Of a stretch of DNA of 64,000 nt, positions 50,851-59,484 are shown piece after piece. A program made the position numbers and the translations under genes. Under the pieces are notes generated by a model. The model was not told the DNA's origin and searched no databases. It worked only from the letters and a program-made list of their open reading frames with translations. The first letter of the stretch is position 1; each line of letters begins with the position of its first letter. Origin of the DNA: Desulfocurvibacter africanus subsp. africanus DSM 2603 (GTDB lineage: Bacteria > Desulfobacterota > Desulfovibrionia > Desulfovibrionales > Desulfovibrionaceae); assembly GCF_000422545.1 (NCBI RefSeq), contig NZ_KE383874.1, forward strand, positions 57,214 through 121,213, written 5' to 3'.

Positions 50851-53642
50851 TGCACGAACCCGTTGCCACCTACCGCCTGCAGCTCACTCCGGAGTTCGAC
50901 TTCGCCGACGTGGCCAAGGTCCTGGAGTACCTGGCCAGGCTCGGGATAAGCGACATCTACGCCTCGCCCGTGTTCAAGGCCAAGCCCGGCAGCCAGCACG
51001 GCTACGATGTGGTGGACCCAGCCGGCATCAATCCCGAGCTGGGCGACATGCAGGAGCTGGAATCCCTGACACGCAAGGCGCGCGGCCTCGGACTCAGCTG
51101 GATCCAGGACATCGTGCCCAACCACATGGCCTACCATAAGGCCAACAGCATGCTCATGGACGTGCTGGAGAGCGGCCCCAATTCATCCTATTACCACAGC
51201 TTCGACATCGACTGGCACCACGCCTACGAGCCCCTGCGCGGCCGGGTTTTGACCCCGTTTCTGGGCAAGATGTACGGCGAAGCCCTGGAGGCGGGCGAGA
51301 TATCCCTGCGCTACGCGAGCAGCGGCTTTCATGTTGCCTATTTTGACCACGAATATCCCCTGGCCATCGAGACCTACGCCGACGTGCTGGACCCGCTGCT
51401 GCGCCGCTTCGGCAAGAGTGCGGGCAAGGATTCCCACGACTACGTCAAGCTCCTGGGCTTGTCCTACGTGCTGCGCACCCTGCCTTCCATCGAGGAGGCG
51501 GCCGAACGGCGTGATCAGGTGCGCTTCGTCAAGGAGTTGCTGGCCGAGCTGCATGCCGGCAACGCAGCGCTGCGCGCACTGCTGGACGAGGAAATCGCCA
51601 AGCTGAACGGCGAGCCTGGCAACCCGGAAAGCTTCAATCGCCTGGACGATCTCCTGAAACGGCAACACTTCCGCTTGTCTTTCTGGAAGGTGGCCACCGA
51701 GGAGATCAATTACCGCCGCTTCTTCAACATCAACGAGCTCATCTCCGTGTGCGTGGAAGACCAGGACGTGTTCACCTCCACCCACGGGCTCATTGTGGAC
51801 CTGGTCCGCCGAGACATTGTCCAGGGCCTGCGTGTGGACCACGTGGACGGGCTGTTCGATCCCGAAGGCTACCTCAAGCGTTTGCGGCGTTTCGCCGACC
51901 AGGCCTATATCGTGGTGGAAAAAATCCTCCAGTTCGGCGAGGAGCTGCCCGAATCCTGGCCCGTGGCCGGCAGCACTGGCTACGACTTCATGAACATGGC
52001 CGGCGGTGTGCTCTGCGCCACGGGAAACAAACGACGCTTCGAGCGCATATACGCCCGATTCTCCAACATGAAGGAGGATTACCAGGAGCTGGCCGCGCTC
52101 AAGAAACGGCTCATCATCGGCAAGGAGATGGGCGGCGACGTGGACAACCTGGCCCGACTCATGAAGCGCGTGAGCGGAAGCCTGCGCTACGGCAGCGACA
52201 TCACCATGTTCGGCCTCAAGTGGGCCATTGTGGAGGTCCTGGCGCGCTTTCCGGTCTACCGCACCTACATCAGCCCAGCGGGATTCACGGATCTCGACGG
52301 CGCGTACATCCGTGAAGCCATAGGTCGGGCGCGCAAGCATCTGCCCACGCACCGCTTCGAGCTGGATTTCATCGAGGATTTCCTGCTCCTGCGCCATTAC
52401 GACAAGCTGCCCGACGAGGAGCGCCGGGGCTGGATGGAAGTTGCCATGCGCTTCCAGCAACTCACGGGGCCGCTCATGGCCAAAGGCTTCGAGGACACAC
52501 TGCTCTATAACTACAACCGCCTTGTCTCTCTCAACGAGGTCGGCGGAAGCCCCGAGCGCTTCGGCGTGACCTTGAACGAGTTCCACGCCTTCTGTCGCGA
52601 GCGGGCCGAAAAATGGCCCCTGACCATGAACTCCCTGGGCAGCCACGACGCCAAGCGCGGCGAGGACGCCCGTGCACGCATCATGGTCCTCTCGGAGCTT
52701 CCGAGCGAGTTCGATGCCCGACTCAAGGCCTGGCAACGCGCCAACCGCAAGGCCAAGACCTCCTGGCAGGGCGAGCGCTACCCGGCCGAGAATGACGAGT
52801 ACTTCCTCTACCAGACGCTTGTGGGCAGTTATCCCTTGGAGCCCAAGGCGGTTGAGAGCTATCTTCCCCGGCTCAAGGACTACTTGCTCAAGGCCGTGCG
52901 CGAAGCCAAGGTCCACACGACCTGGATCGATCCCAACGAGCAGTATGAACAGGCCTTGCTAGGTTTTGCCGAAGCCATCCTGACCCCCTCGGACGCCAAC
53001 CGCTTTCTGCCCGATTTCCTCGATTTCCTGCGCCAGGTGGCCTTCCATGGCCTGTTCAACACCCTGACCCAGACGCTGCTCAAGATCACCGCGCCGGGCG
53101 TGCCGGATTTCTATCAGGGGTCGGAGCTGCTGGATTTCGCCTTCGTGGACCCGGACAACCGCCGGCCTGTGGATTACCCGGCGCGGGCCTATGCCCTGGA
53201 GGCCATCGTCTCGCGAACCGAGCGCGATGCCGAGAGCTTGGCGGCCGAGCTGCTGGACGCCATGCACGACGGCCGGATCAAGCTTTTCCTCGTCCAGCGC
53301 GCCCTGGCCGCGCGAAAGGCCCACGCAGACCTGTTTCGCCATGGGGCCTATCTGCCGCTCAAGGCCAAGGGAGAGCATGGCGATCGGGTCATCGCCTTTG
53401 CCAGACACCATGATGAGCACGGTTGGGCCATCATAGCCGCGCCGCGATTCCTCACGGGCGTGGTCCAGCCTGGCAGCCTGCCCCTGGGCGATGTCTGGGC
53501 GGGAACGGAGCTGATCTTGCCCGAAGGAGCACCTACGGCCTGGCGCGAGGCCATCACTGGAAGGCCCATGCAGACCGCCGGCAGCCTGCTGTTGGCCGAA
53601 GCTTGGCGGGCTTTTCCAGGCGCGCTGCTCCTGCCGGTTTGA
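50850..53642 (+). CDS. treY: Malto-oligosyltrehalose synthase
   Basis: A 930-residue GH13 enzyme that turns the reducing end of maltodextrin into a trehalose unit. Starts PVATYRLQLTPEFDFADVAK, then LGISDIYASPVFKAKPGSQH, WIQDIVPNHMAY, LRVDHVDGLFDPEGYL (nucleophile) and PVAGSTGYDFMNM, ending in PGVPDFYQGSELLDFAFVDPDNRRPVDYP. These are TreY signatures. ATG 50850 overlaps the GH57 TGA stop (TGATG). With treZ it makes trehalose from glycogen, an osmoprotection route. Confidence 0.95.
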   Translation: MHEPVATYRLQLTPEFDFADVAKVLEYLARLGISDIYASPVFKAKPGSQHGYDVVDPAGINPELGDMQELESLTRKARGLGLSWIQDIVPNHMAYHKANSMLMDVLESGPNSSYYHSFDIDWHHAYEPLRGRVLTPFLGKMYGEALEAGEISLRYASSGFHVAYFDHEYPLAIETYADVLDPLLRRFGKSAGKDSHDYVKLLGLSYVLRTLPSIEEAAERRDQVRFVKELLAELHAGNAALRALLDEEIAKLNGEPGNPESFNRLDDLLKRQHFRLSFWKVATEEINYRRFFNINELISVCVEDQDVFTSTHGLIVDLVRRDIVQGLRVDHVDGLFDPEGYLKRLRRFADQAYIVVEKILQFGEELPESWPVAGSTGYDFMNMAGGVLCATGNKRRFERIYARFSNMKEDYQELAALKKRLIIGKEMGGDVDNLARLMKRVSGSLRYGSDITMFGLKWAIVEVLARFPVYRTYISPAGFTDLDGAYIREAIGRARKHLPTHRFELDFIEDFLLLRHYDKLPDEERRGWMEVAMRFQQLTGPLMAKGFEDTLLYNYNRLVSLNEVGGSPERFGVTLNEFHAFCRERAEKWPLTMNSLGSHDAKRGEDARARIMVLSELPSEFDARLKAWQRANRKAKTSWQGERYPAENDEYFLYQTLVGSYPLEPKAVESYLPRLKDYLLKAVREAKVHTTWIDPNEQYEQALLGFAEAILTPSDANRFLPDFLDFLRQVAFHGLFNTLTQTLLKITAPGVPDFYQGSELLDFAFVDPDNRRPVDYPARAYALEAIVSRTERDAESLAAELLDAMHDGRIKLFLVQRALAARKAHADLFRHGAYLPLKAKGEHGDRVIAFARHHDEHGWAIIAAPRFLTGVVQPGSLPLGDVWAGTELILPEGAPTAWREAITGRPMQTAGSLLLAEAWRAFPGALLLPV

Positions 53643-53710
53643 ACGGTACAAGCATAGAAATTTGCCTTTATTAAGAGCCATGTATGGACCCGGCCCCGAT
53701 GGGAGGAGCC

Positions 53711-54142
53711 ATGAAATCCGCCGAGTTTGAACGTCTCTGGGCCGCCATAGAGCCCCTGCTACCCAAGGAGCGGCCAAAACCCAAGGGTGGGCGATCGCGC
53801 GTGAGCGACTAGGATGTCCTGCGGAGCATTCTCTTCGTCCTGGAGACAGGCACCCCTTGGGCGTGGCTTCCCAAGGAGATGGGCTGCGGCTCGGGCATGA
53901 CCTGCTGGCGAAGGCTCAAACAGTAGCAGGCACACGGCATCTGGGACAAGCTGCACGGCATTTTGCTCTCCACGCTCAATACGGCGAACTGCTTCGACTG
54001 GCAGCGCTTCTCCATCGATTCGGGTTCCGTGCCTTCCCCCAGAGGGGGCCAATAGACAGGACCGAGCCCGACCGACCGAGGCAAACGGGGCACCAAGCGC
54101 CATGTAGTCGTAAACGGCCACGGCGTGCCGCTTGTGTGCCTG
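53711..54142 (+). pseudogene. IS5-family transposase, inactivated
   Basis: Reads as an IS5/IS1031-type DDE transposase in one frame: FERLWAAIEPLLPKERPKPK, DVLRSILFVLETGTPWAWLP, SIDSGSVPSPRGG (near the first Asp) and TGPSPTDRGKRGTKRHVVV. Three in-frame stops, all TAG, interrupt it near 53810, 53924 and 54052. The C-terminal third with the remaining DDE residues is missing and the sequence breaks into an AT-rich patch at about 54143. No terminal inverted repeats found. Confidence 0.85.
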
Positions 54143-54600
54143 ACTTTAAAGTTACTCTGAAACGTGCTTTATATATATTTCATATACAATAGAAATCGCG
54201 GTGAACCAGGTAGCGAGTTTAGAAGATTTAGTCACTATATCTTTAGCTTTATCAATGAAGTTTTTTGAATTAATTCGCTTATAAGTAAATTCTTGGATAA
54301 AATATGATACCATCAAAAATAACCATGAAAATATAAATATTTTAAAAAATAGCATAGCTCAATCTGTCTTTACTTTCAGACAAATATAAAAATTTACATG
54401 CCCATAATTCTTATTTAGCCTTGTGCTTAAAAGACTAAAATTTATGTAATCTCCAGATATCATAAACGCATAAGCTTATGCCTCCATATCATTTTTCTTA
54501 CATTATAAAACAAAAAACTTATACTTGCTTCTAAATTGCAACCATGGGCTTACCACTTAGATCACCAATAGTACTTTCGTACTACACAGGCCCATAGATA
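54143..54600. other. AT-rich patch, probably foreign DNA
   Basis: About 450 bp of clearly AT-rich sequence (roughly 30% G+C by eye) between the dead transposase and ribB, in a 60-65% G+C genome. The edge is sharp at about 54150. It holds one possible short gene (54152-54355) and, at 54544-54595, a structure with outer stem ATGGGC / GCCCAT and an inner hairpin TAGTAC-TTTC-GTACTA. Confidence 0.6.
54152..54355 (-). CDS. Possible small membrane protein in AT-rich patch
   Basis: A 67-residue frame (MLFFKIFIFSWLFLMVSYFI) with one or two hydrophobic segments and Lys/Ile/Asn-rich composition as expected of AT-rich foreign DNA. It may be a remnant or chance frame. No family recognised and no clear ribosome site. 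Confidence 0.3.
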   Translation of the reverse strand: MLFFKIFIFSWLFLMVSYFIQEFTYKRINSKNFIDKAKDIVTKSSKLATWFTAISIVYEIYIKHVSE

Positions 54601-54692
54601 TATGAGGGCAAGTGGAGTCTTGTTCGAACAGAGCCCTTGCGATTGGGGTACGAGGAGGGCAAAGCCCTCCCCACGTTCCGCTATACCGCTGC

Positions 54693-55346
54693 TTACTGCA
54701 GCCCCGGCTCCAGCCTGCGCCGGTATTGCACCAGGGCCTGCACCGTCAGCACCGGCAGGTCATGCAGCCGGGCAAAAGCCCTGATCTCGGGCAGGCGGGC
54801 CATGCTTCCGTCAGGATTGGTCAGTTCGCACAGAACGCCGTACGGCTTGAGCCCAGCCAGGCGCATGAGGTCCACCGTGGCCTCGGTATGCCCTTCCCGC
54901 TCAAGCACGCCGCCCGGACGCGCCTGCAAAGGGAACATGTGCCCCGGTCGATTGAGGTCTTCCGGCTTGGCGTCATCGGCTATGGCCGCCCGCACCGTGG
55001 TCAGGCGGTCGCGGGCCGATACGCCCGTGGTCACGCCCACGGCCGCCTCGATGGTCACGGTGAAGGCCGTGCCGTAGCGGCTCGAATTACGGTCGACCAT
55101 GGGAGGCAGATCAAGGGCGCGCACCTTCTCCTCCGGCAGACACAGGCAGACGATGCCGCTGCATTCGCGGATGAGCATGGCCATCTGCGCCTCGGTGAGA
55201 TGCTGGGCTGAAAAGATCAGATCGCCTTCGTTCTCGCGCTGCTCGTCATCGACGACCAGCACGCCCCGACCGTGACGCAGGGAGTCGAGTGCCTGTTGCA
55301 CCTGCTCGAAGGAGTGGCCAAAACGATTTTGCAGAGTCTGATTCAT
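54693..55346 (-). CDS. ribB: 3,4-dihydroxy-2-butanone-4-phosphate synthase
   Basis: A 217-residue enzyme making the four-carbon precursor of riboflavin from ribulose 5-phosphate. It has the acidic active-site run [43 protein letters not shown] and [28 protein letters not shown] (His and Glu of the active site). ATG 55346 has AGGAG 8 nt upstream. The free-standing RibB form, without the GTP cyclohydrolase half. Controlled by the FMN riboswitch at 55603-55747, with repeat copy 11 between. Confidence 0.95.
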   Translation of the reverse strand: MNQTLQNRFGHSFEQVQQALDSLRHGRGVLVVDDEQRENEGDLIFSAQHLTEAQMAMLIRECSGIVCLCLPEEKVRALDLPPMVDRNSSRYGTAFTVTIEAAVGVTTGVSARDRLTTVRAAIADDAKPEDLNRPGHMFPLQARPGGVLEREGHTEATVDLMRLAGLKPYGVLCELTNPDGSMARLPEIRAFARLHDLPVLTVQALVQYRRRLEPGLQ

Positions 55347-55473
55347 GGTAATGCTCCTGTGCAGCGGTTGCTTACCAGAATCAGGGCGCGGGATGAGACA
55401 GCACGCCGGTGCGCAATATACGCACCAGCAGCCTCGCGCCGACAGAACGCCGGCGGCGGGGATGCCACCTGTC

Positions 55474-55602
55474 ATGAGCAGATTGCTTTTAAGACGCCCG
55501 CTCCGGCGTTGACGGCGCAAGTGAATTGCGTCTACGCCTACGCGCGGCGGCAAGCCATGCCGACGCATGGCTTGCAGAGCATTTTCAAAGCAAAATGCTC
55601 AT
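55474..55602 (+). repeat. Dispersed palindromic element, copy 11 (class a), between FMN riboswitch and ribB
   Basis: Edges are TGAGCAGATTGC and GCAAAATGCTCAT; all stems present (one A lost in the last loop). On the ribB strand it begins right at the 3' end of the riboswitch aptamer, where an expression platform is expected, and its first hairpin would be GAGCATTTT / AAAATGCTC. Confidence 0.92.
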
Positions 55603-55747
55603 ACCCTCTTCCATCCGGACTGTGACCGTCGGCCCTGGCTTCGCACCAGGTCTGCTGACCTTCCTCCACTCTGGAGAAAGCGCTCGCGGGCTCCCCGGCT
55701 CGTGCCGGGATACCGCCGGTGGGGAATTTCACCCCGCCCTGAGGATA
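55603..55747 (-). promoter_or_regulatory. FMN riboswitch (RFN element)
   Basis: On the minus strand the RFN core is clear: AGGGCGGGGTGAAATTCCCC then ACCGGCGGT, the GCCCGCGAGCGC segment, GGTCAGCAGACCTGGTG, and GCCGACGGTCACAGTCCGGA then TGGAAGAG. It lies 257 nt upstream of ribB. FMN binding should lower ribB expression. No separate T-run terminator is seen between aptamer and ribB. Confidence 0.96.
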
Positions 55748-55941
55748 AGTTCGCGCAGTTTATGCCATTTGCCGACTGCCTTCAACAGGGAGGCACGGGC
55801 CGGCGGCATTTCGCACCAAAGCGAGTCCAAGGGAATCAGCCCGACGGGCAAAGGCAGCCTGCTCAGGCACGGCAATCTATTGCCTCCCGCCGCGGCTCGT
55901 GTATGCTCGTAGGCTCTATGATAAACCTTGAAGGAGGGGCC

Positions 55942-56145
55942 ATGCTCAGGGTCTATCTACGCAACCTGACCACCGGCGAGGAAGAGAGCGTTCCGGACGA
56001 AGAGTTCCTGCTCTGGGAAGGCAAGATCAGTTCCGAGCAGTGGGAGGAGATCCAGGAGGGCGATGAAGTGCTGCTGGCCCAGACCCACGGTGAGACCGAT
56101 TGGGAGCCTGAGCCGCTGTTCGAGGTCGTGGCGCGGGACGAATAA
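55942..56145 (+). CDS. Small acidic hypothetical protein
   Basis: A 67-residue, strongly acidic protein (MLRVYLRNLTTGEEESVPDE) with AAGGAGG 6 nt before ATG 55942. Repeated Glu/Trp pattern (SSEQWEEIQEGDEVLLAQ), predicted beta then helix. Family unknown. Divergent from ribB; the intervening 55748-55930 must contain both promoters. Repeat copy 12 follows its stop. Confidence 0.75.
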   Translation: MLRVYLRNLTTGEEESVPDEEFLLWEGKISSEQWEEIQEGDEVLLAQTHGETDWEPEPLFEVVARDE

Positions 56146-56151
56146 GGCCCG

Positions 56152-56281
56152 TTAGAGCAGATTGCTTTTAAGACGCACGCTCCGGCGCTGACGGCGCAAG
56201 TGAATTGCGCCTGCGCCGAAGCAAACGGCAAGCCATGCCGACGCATGGCTTGCAGAGTATTTTCAAAAGCAAATGCTCTAA
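56152..56281 (+). repeat. Dispersed palindromic element, copy 12 (class a)
   Basis: 130 bp, TTAGAGCAGATTGC to GCAAATGCTCTAA. It fills the gap between two convergent genes. Its right edge supplies the TAG stop of the minus-strand radical SAM gene (56280-56278). Confidence 0.93.
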
Positions 56282-57945
56282 GGAGTGGCCGAGAAGACTC
56301 CGCACAACTTGCAGTGCTCGCAGCCCTCGGGCGGACAGGGCGGCGTGTTGCGCTCTTCCTTGTAGCGCTGCCACTCGCGCCACAGGTGTTCGCGGCCCAC
56401 GCCGGGGTCCACGACCTCCCAGGGGAAGGCCTCGTGCTCACCACGCTCGTGGTCCAGTACGGATGAGAAGTCCGCGCCCGTCTCGCGCAGGGCCTTGCGC
56501 CAGCCGCCCAGGCGCGCGGCAGCCAGCAGAAAGTCGAAAACCTCGGGCCCGCTACGCGACAAATAGCCTTGCAGTCGCGCGCCAAAGGGCGAATCCGCCG
56601 AAATCTTGAGCCCGCGCAGCGGCTTGGCCATGACCTTGATCCGCGCAACTACTGCGTCGAGGTGCTCTTCCGTGGCCATGGGCGCCCACTGGAATGGGGT
56701 CCAAGGCTTGGGCACAAGCTGCGAAAGGCTCAGGGTGATCAGCTCCAACCCCTTGCTGCGCTTGCCCTTGCCCTCTTCCCGCGCGCGCTGGATATCTACA
56801 AGAAACCGCCCGAGTTCCTCGTAATCCTCGTCCGTCTCGCCGGGCCAGCCTACTATACAGTAAATCTTCAGGTGATTGACCGTATACTCGGAGCACAAGC
56901 GTACGGCATTCAGGAAATCCTCCTCGCGCAGCCGCTTGTTGGCTGCCTTGCGCAGCCTGCGGCTCGGTGCTTCCAGGGCCAGCGTGATGGTGCGCAACCC
57001 GCTGTGGCGCAGGAATTTGAGGAAATCCGGGGTCACGCCGTCGGCGCGAATGGAGGACAAGGAGAACTTGGTGCCGCGCTCCTTGAGCCAGGACAGAAAG
57101 TCCATGAGTTGCGGCCAGTCCGTGAGCGCCGTGCCGACCAGACCCACCTTGGGAGGATTGGCCGCCTGCACGATGGTCTTGAGATCTTCCAGTTCGGCGT
57201 GACGAGGCGGGCGGTAGATGAAGCCCGCGGCGCAGAAGCGGCAGCCGTAAGGGCAACCGCGGTTGACCTCCAGCAGGAGCATGTCCGCGAACTCGGCCTT
57301 GCCGCTGATGAAACAAGAGTAAGCCGGATCGTCCAAACGACGCCCGCCGCCGGCTATGGCCCGGCGCACGGGAGTGGGACTGACTCCCGGCACCCATACG
57401 CCCGGGTCGGCCGCGACCTCGCGCAGGAACTCCTGCTTGGGTCTGCCGGCCAGGGCCGCATGGCGCATGCGCTCCATGATCTCAACCAAGCCCGCTTCGG
57501 CCTCTCCGACCCAAAACAGGTCCACGCAAGGCGCAATAGGCGTGGGATTGAGCCAGGCGAGCGGGCCGCCCGCCAGCACCAGCGGCCAGTCCGGACGGTC
57601 CACGGAATGGACTGGCACGCCTGCCGCCTCCAGGGCGCGCAAGACCGCCGCGAACTCCTCCTCGAAGGTCAGGCTCAGGGCGATGCACGGGAAATCGGAA
57701 AGCGGCGCGTCCGAATCAGCCGAGACCGGGCCCGCGCCGTGGCTGTCTTCCAGAAAGAAGCGCTCCACGGCGAAATCCGGCCGCGTGGCCAGCATGCGGT
57801 ACACGGCTTGCCAGCCCAGGCCGGACATGGCGAAGCGCTCCGGGCCGGGAAAGGCCAGGGCCACGGGCAGCCGCCCCCCTCGTTCGGGAACTCGCGGCTG
57901 CTGACGGCCAAGGTAGAAAAAATCGCTCCCGGATTGCTCACTCAT
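56278..57945 (-). CDS. B12-binding-type radical SAM protein
   Basis: A 555-residue protein. The N-terminal part (residues 30-200) looks like a B12-binding-like Rossmann domain (VLAGGPLAWLNPTPIAPCVD). The radical SAM cluster motif is VNRGCPYGCRFCAAGFIYRP (CxxxCxxC), followed by TLALEAPSRRLRKAANKRLR and YCIVGWPGETDEDYEEL. The C-terminus ends in a Cys-rich CEHCKLCGVF. This belongs to a widespread uncharacterised family often near division or tRNA genes. The stop codon lies in repeat copy 12. Confidence 0.88.
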   Translation of the reverse strand: MSEQSGSDFFYLGRQQPRVPERGGRLPVALAFPGPERFAMSGLGWQAVYRMLATRPDFAVERFFLEDSHGAGPVSADSDAPLSDFPCIALSLTFEEEFAAVLRALEAAGVPVHSVDRPDWPLVLAGGPLAWLNPTPIAPCVDLFWVGEAEAGLVEIMERMRHAALAGRPKQEFLREVAADPGVWVPGVSPTPVRRAIAGGGRRLDDPAYSCFISGKAEFADMLLLEVNRGCPYGCRFCAAGFIYRPPRHAELEDLKTIVQAANPPKVGLVGTALTDWPQLMDFLSWLKERGTKFSLSSIRADGVTPDFLKFLRHSGLRTITLALEAPSRRLRKAANKRLREEDFLNAVRLCSEYTVNHLKIYCIVGWPGETDEDYEELGRFLVDIQRAREEGKGKRSKGLELITLSLSQLVPKPWTPFQWAPMATEEHLDAVVARIKVMAKPLRGLKISADSPFGARLQGYLSRSGPEVFDFLLAAARLGGWRKALRETGADFSSVLDHERGEHEAFPWEVVDPGVGREHLWREWQRYKEERNTPPCPPEGCEHCKLCGVFSATP

Positions 57946-57987
57946 GGCCGGAGACTACCTGTCCGGCCGAACGGACGCAATCCGCCG

Positions 57988-58117
57988 TTAGAGCATTTTG
58001 CTTTTGAAAATGCTCTGCAAGCCATGCGTCGGCATGGCTTGTCGCCCCGCAGGCGTAGGCGGAATGTAATTCCGCCGTCAACGCCGAAGGGAGCGTCTGA
58101 AATGCAAAATGCTTTAA
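57988..58117 (-). repeat. Dispersed palindromic element, copy 13 (class b)
   Basis: Reverse-oriented, TTAGAGCATTTTGC on the left and GCAAAATGCTTTAA on the right. Class b stem GGCGGAAT / ATTCCGCC. Lies between the radical SAM start and the ftsZ stop. Confidence 0.92.
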
Positions 58118-58179
58118 AGGGTGGCACGAAGATGGTTTCGCCCATCTCCGTGCCATATGGCTGTCTATGCAAGGCGGGC

Positions 58180-59418
58180 CTAGTCGGCCTGCTTGCGAAT
58201 GAAGGCCGGGATCTCGAACTCCTTGTCGGACTCGTCTTCATCGAAGATGAAATCCTCATCCGCGCTGGCGGCCTTGCTCCTGGCCATGTGCGTTTCGGGC
58301 TGATCCTTGCCGGAGTACCCCACGCGCACGAAGGTCGGGATGTTCAGGTCCTCCGGCGACAAGCCGGAGGCGGAAGCCATGCGCGGCTTGCGCGGGCGCA
58401 GGCTTGGGGCCTGGCGCAACTGGGTGACCTTGTCCTTGTCCTGTGCGGGCGCCGTCGGCATCTCTTTCTCGATGCCCGTGGCGATGACCGTGATGCGCAT
58501 CTCGTCGGTAGCGCTTTCATCGAAGACCGTGCCGAAGAAGACCTGCGCATCCTCGTGAGCCGCGCTCTGGACCGTGCTGGCCGCTTCGCTGACTTCGTCG
58601 ATGGTCATATCCGGGCTGCAGGTGATGTTGATGAGCACGCCCCTGGCGCCATCGATGGACACATCCTCCAGCAGCGGGCTGGTGATGGCCTTCATGGCCG
58701 CTTCCTTGGCCCGGCCCTCGCCGCGGGCGATGCCGGTGCCCATCATGGCCAAACCGGATTGGCCCATGACGGCCTTCACGTCGGCGAAGTCCAGGTTGAT
58801 AAGGCCATGGATCATGATCAGGTCGGAGATGCCCTTGACCGCATAGTACAGCACCTCGTCGGCGCGCTTGAGCATGTCCAGGAAGCTGGCCTTCTTGGAG
58901 GCGATGGACAGCAGGCGGTCATTGGGGATCGTGATAAGCGAATCCACCTCGCTGCGCAGCTCGCGAATGCCTTGCTCGGCGGCCATCAGCCTGCGCTTGC
59001 CCTCAAAGTAAAAAGGCTTGGTGACCACGGCCACGGTAAGGGCCCCGGCCTCCCGAGCGGCTCTGGCGATGACTGGAGCGGCGCCCGTGCCCGTGCCGCC
59101 ACCCATGCCCGCGGTGACGAAAACCATATCCGCTCCGTCGATGACTTCGCGGATCTGGTTGATGGATTCCTCGGCCGCCTTGCGGCCCTTCTCCGGATCG
59201 GCTCCCGCGCCCAGGCCCCTGGTCAGGGCGTCGCCGAGCTGCAACTTGAACTCGGCCTTGGAGCGATTCAGAGCCTGAATATCCGTGTTGGCGGCCACAA
59301 AGGACACACCCTTGAGCCCCGACTCGATCATGTTGTTGATGGCGTTGCCGCCACCGCCTCCCGCGCCGATCACTTTGATCTGCGCCGTGGACTCGCAGAC
59401 GATCTCAAGCTTTTCCAT
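58180..59418 (-). CDS. ftsZ: Cell division protein FtsZ
   Basis: A 412-residue tubulin-like GTPase that forms the Z ring. N-terminal [20 protein letters not shown], the GTP signature [16 protein letters not shown], the T7 loop [11 protein letters not shown], a disordered linker (about 315-400) and the C-terminal peptide [12 protein letters not shown], which binds FtsA. GAGGAGG precedes ATG 59418. It is the last gene of the murG-murC-murB-ftsQ-ftsA-ftsZ series on the minus strand. Confidence 0.97.
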   Translation of the reverse strand: MEKLEIVCESTAQIKVIGAGGGGGNAINNMIESGLKGVSFVAANTDIQALNRSKAEFKLQLGDALTRGLGAGADPEKGRKAAEESINQIREVIDGADMVFVTAGMGGGTGTGAAPVIARAAREAGALTVAVVTKPFYFEGKRRLMAAEQGIRELRSEVDSLITIPNDRLLSIASKKASFLDMLKRADEVLYYAVKGISDLIMIHGLINLDFADVKAVMGQSGLAMMGTGIARGEGRAKEAAMKAITSPLLEDVSIDGARGVLINITCSPDMTIDEVSEAASTVQSAAHEDAQVFFGTVFDESATDEMRITVIATGIEKEMPTAPAQDKDKVTQLRQAPSLRPRKPRMASASGLSPEDLNIPTFVRVGYSGKDQPETHMARSKAASADEDFIFDEDESDKEFEIPAFIRKQAD

Positions 59419-59484
59419 GGCATCCTCCTCTGTAGCATGAGCGGCTCCCTACAGCCGCTGCATTATCGCTAGCGCTTCCGTGTA

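Noticed and set aside
56569-59472. 967-codon plus-strand frame opposite the radical SAM and ftsZ genes
   Set aside because: Spans two well-identified minus-strand genes and a repeat; no protein family visible.
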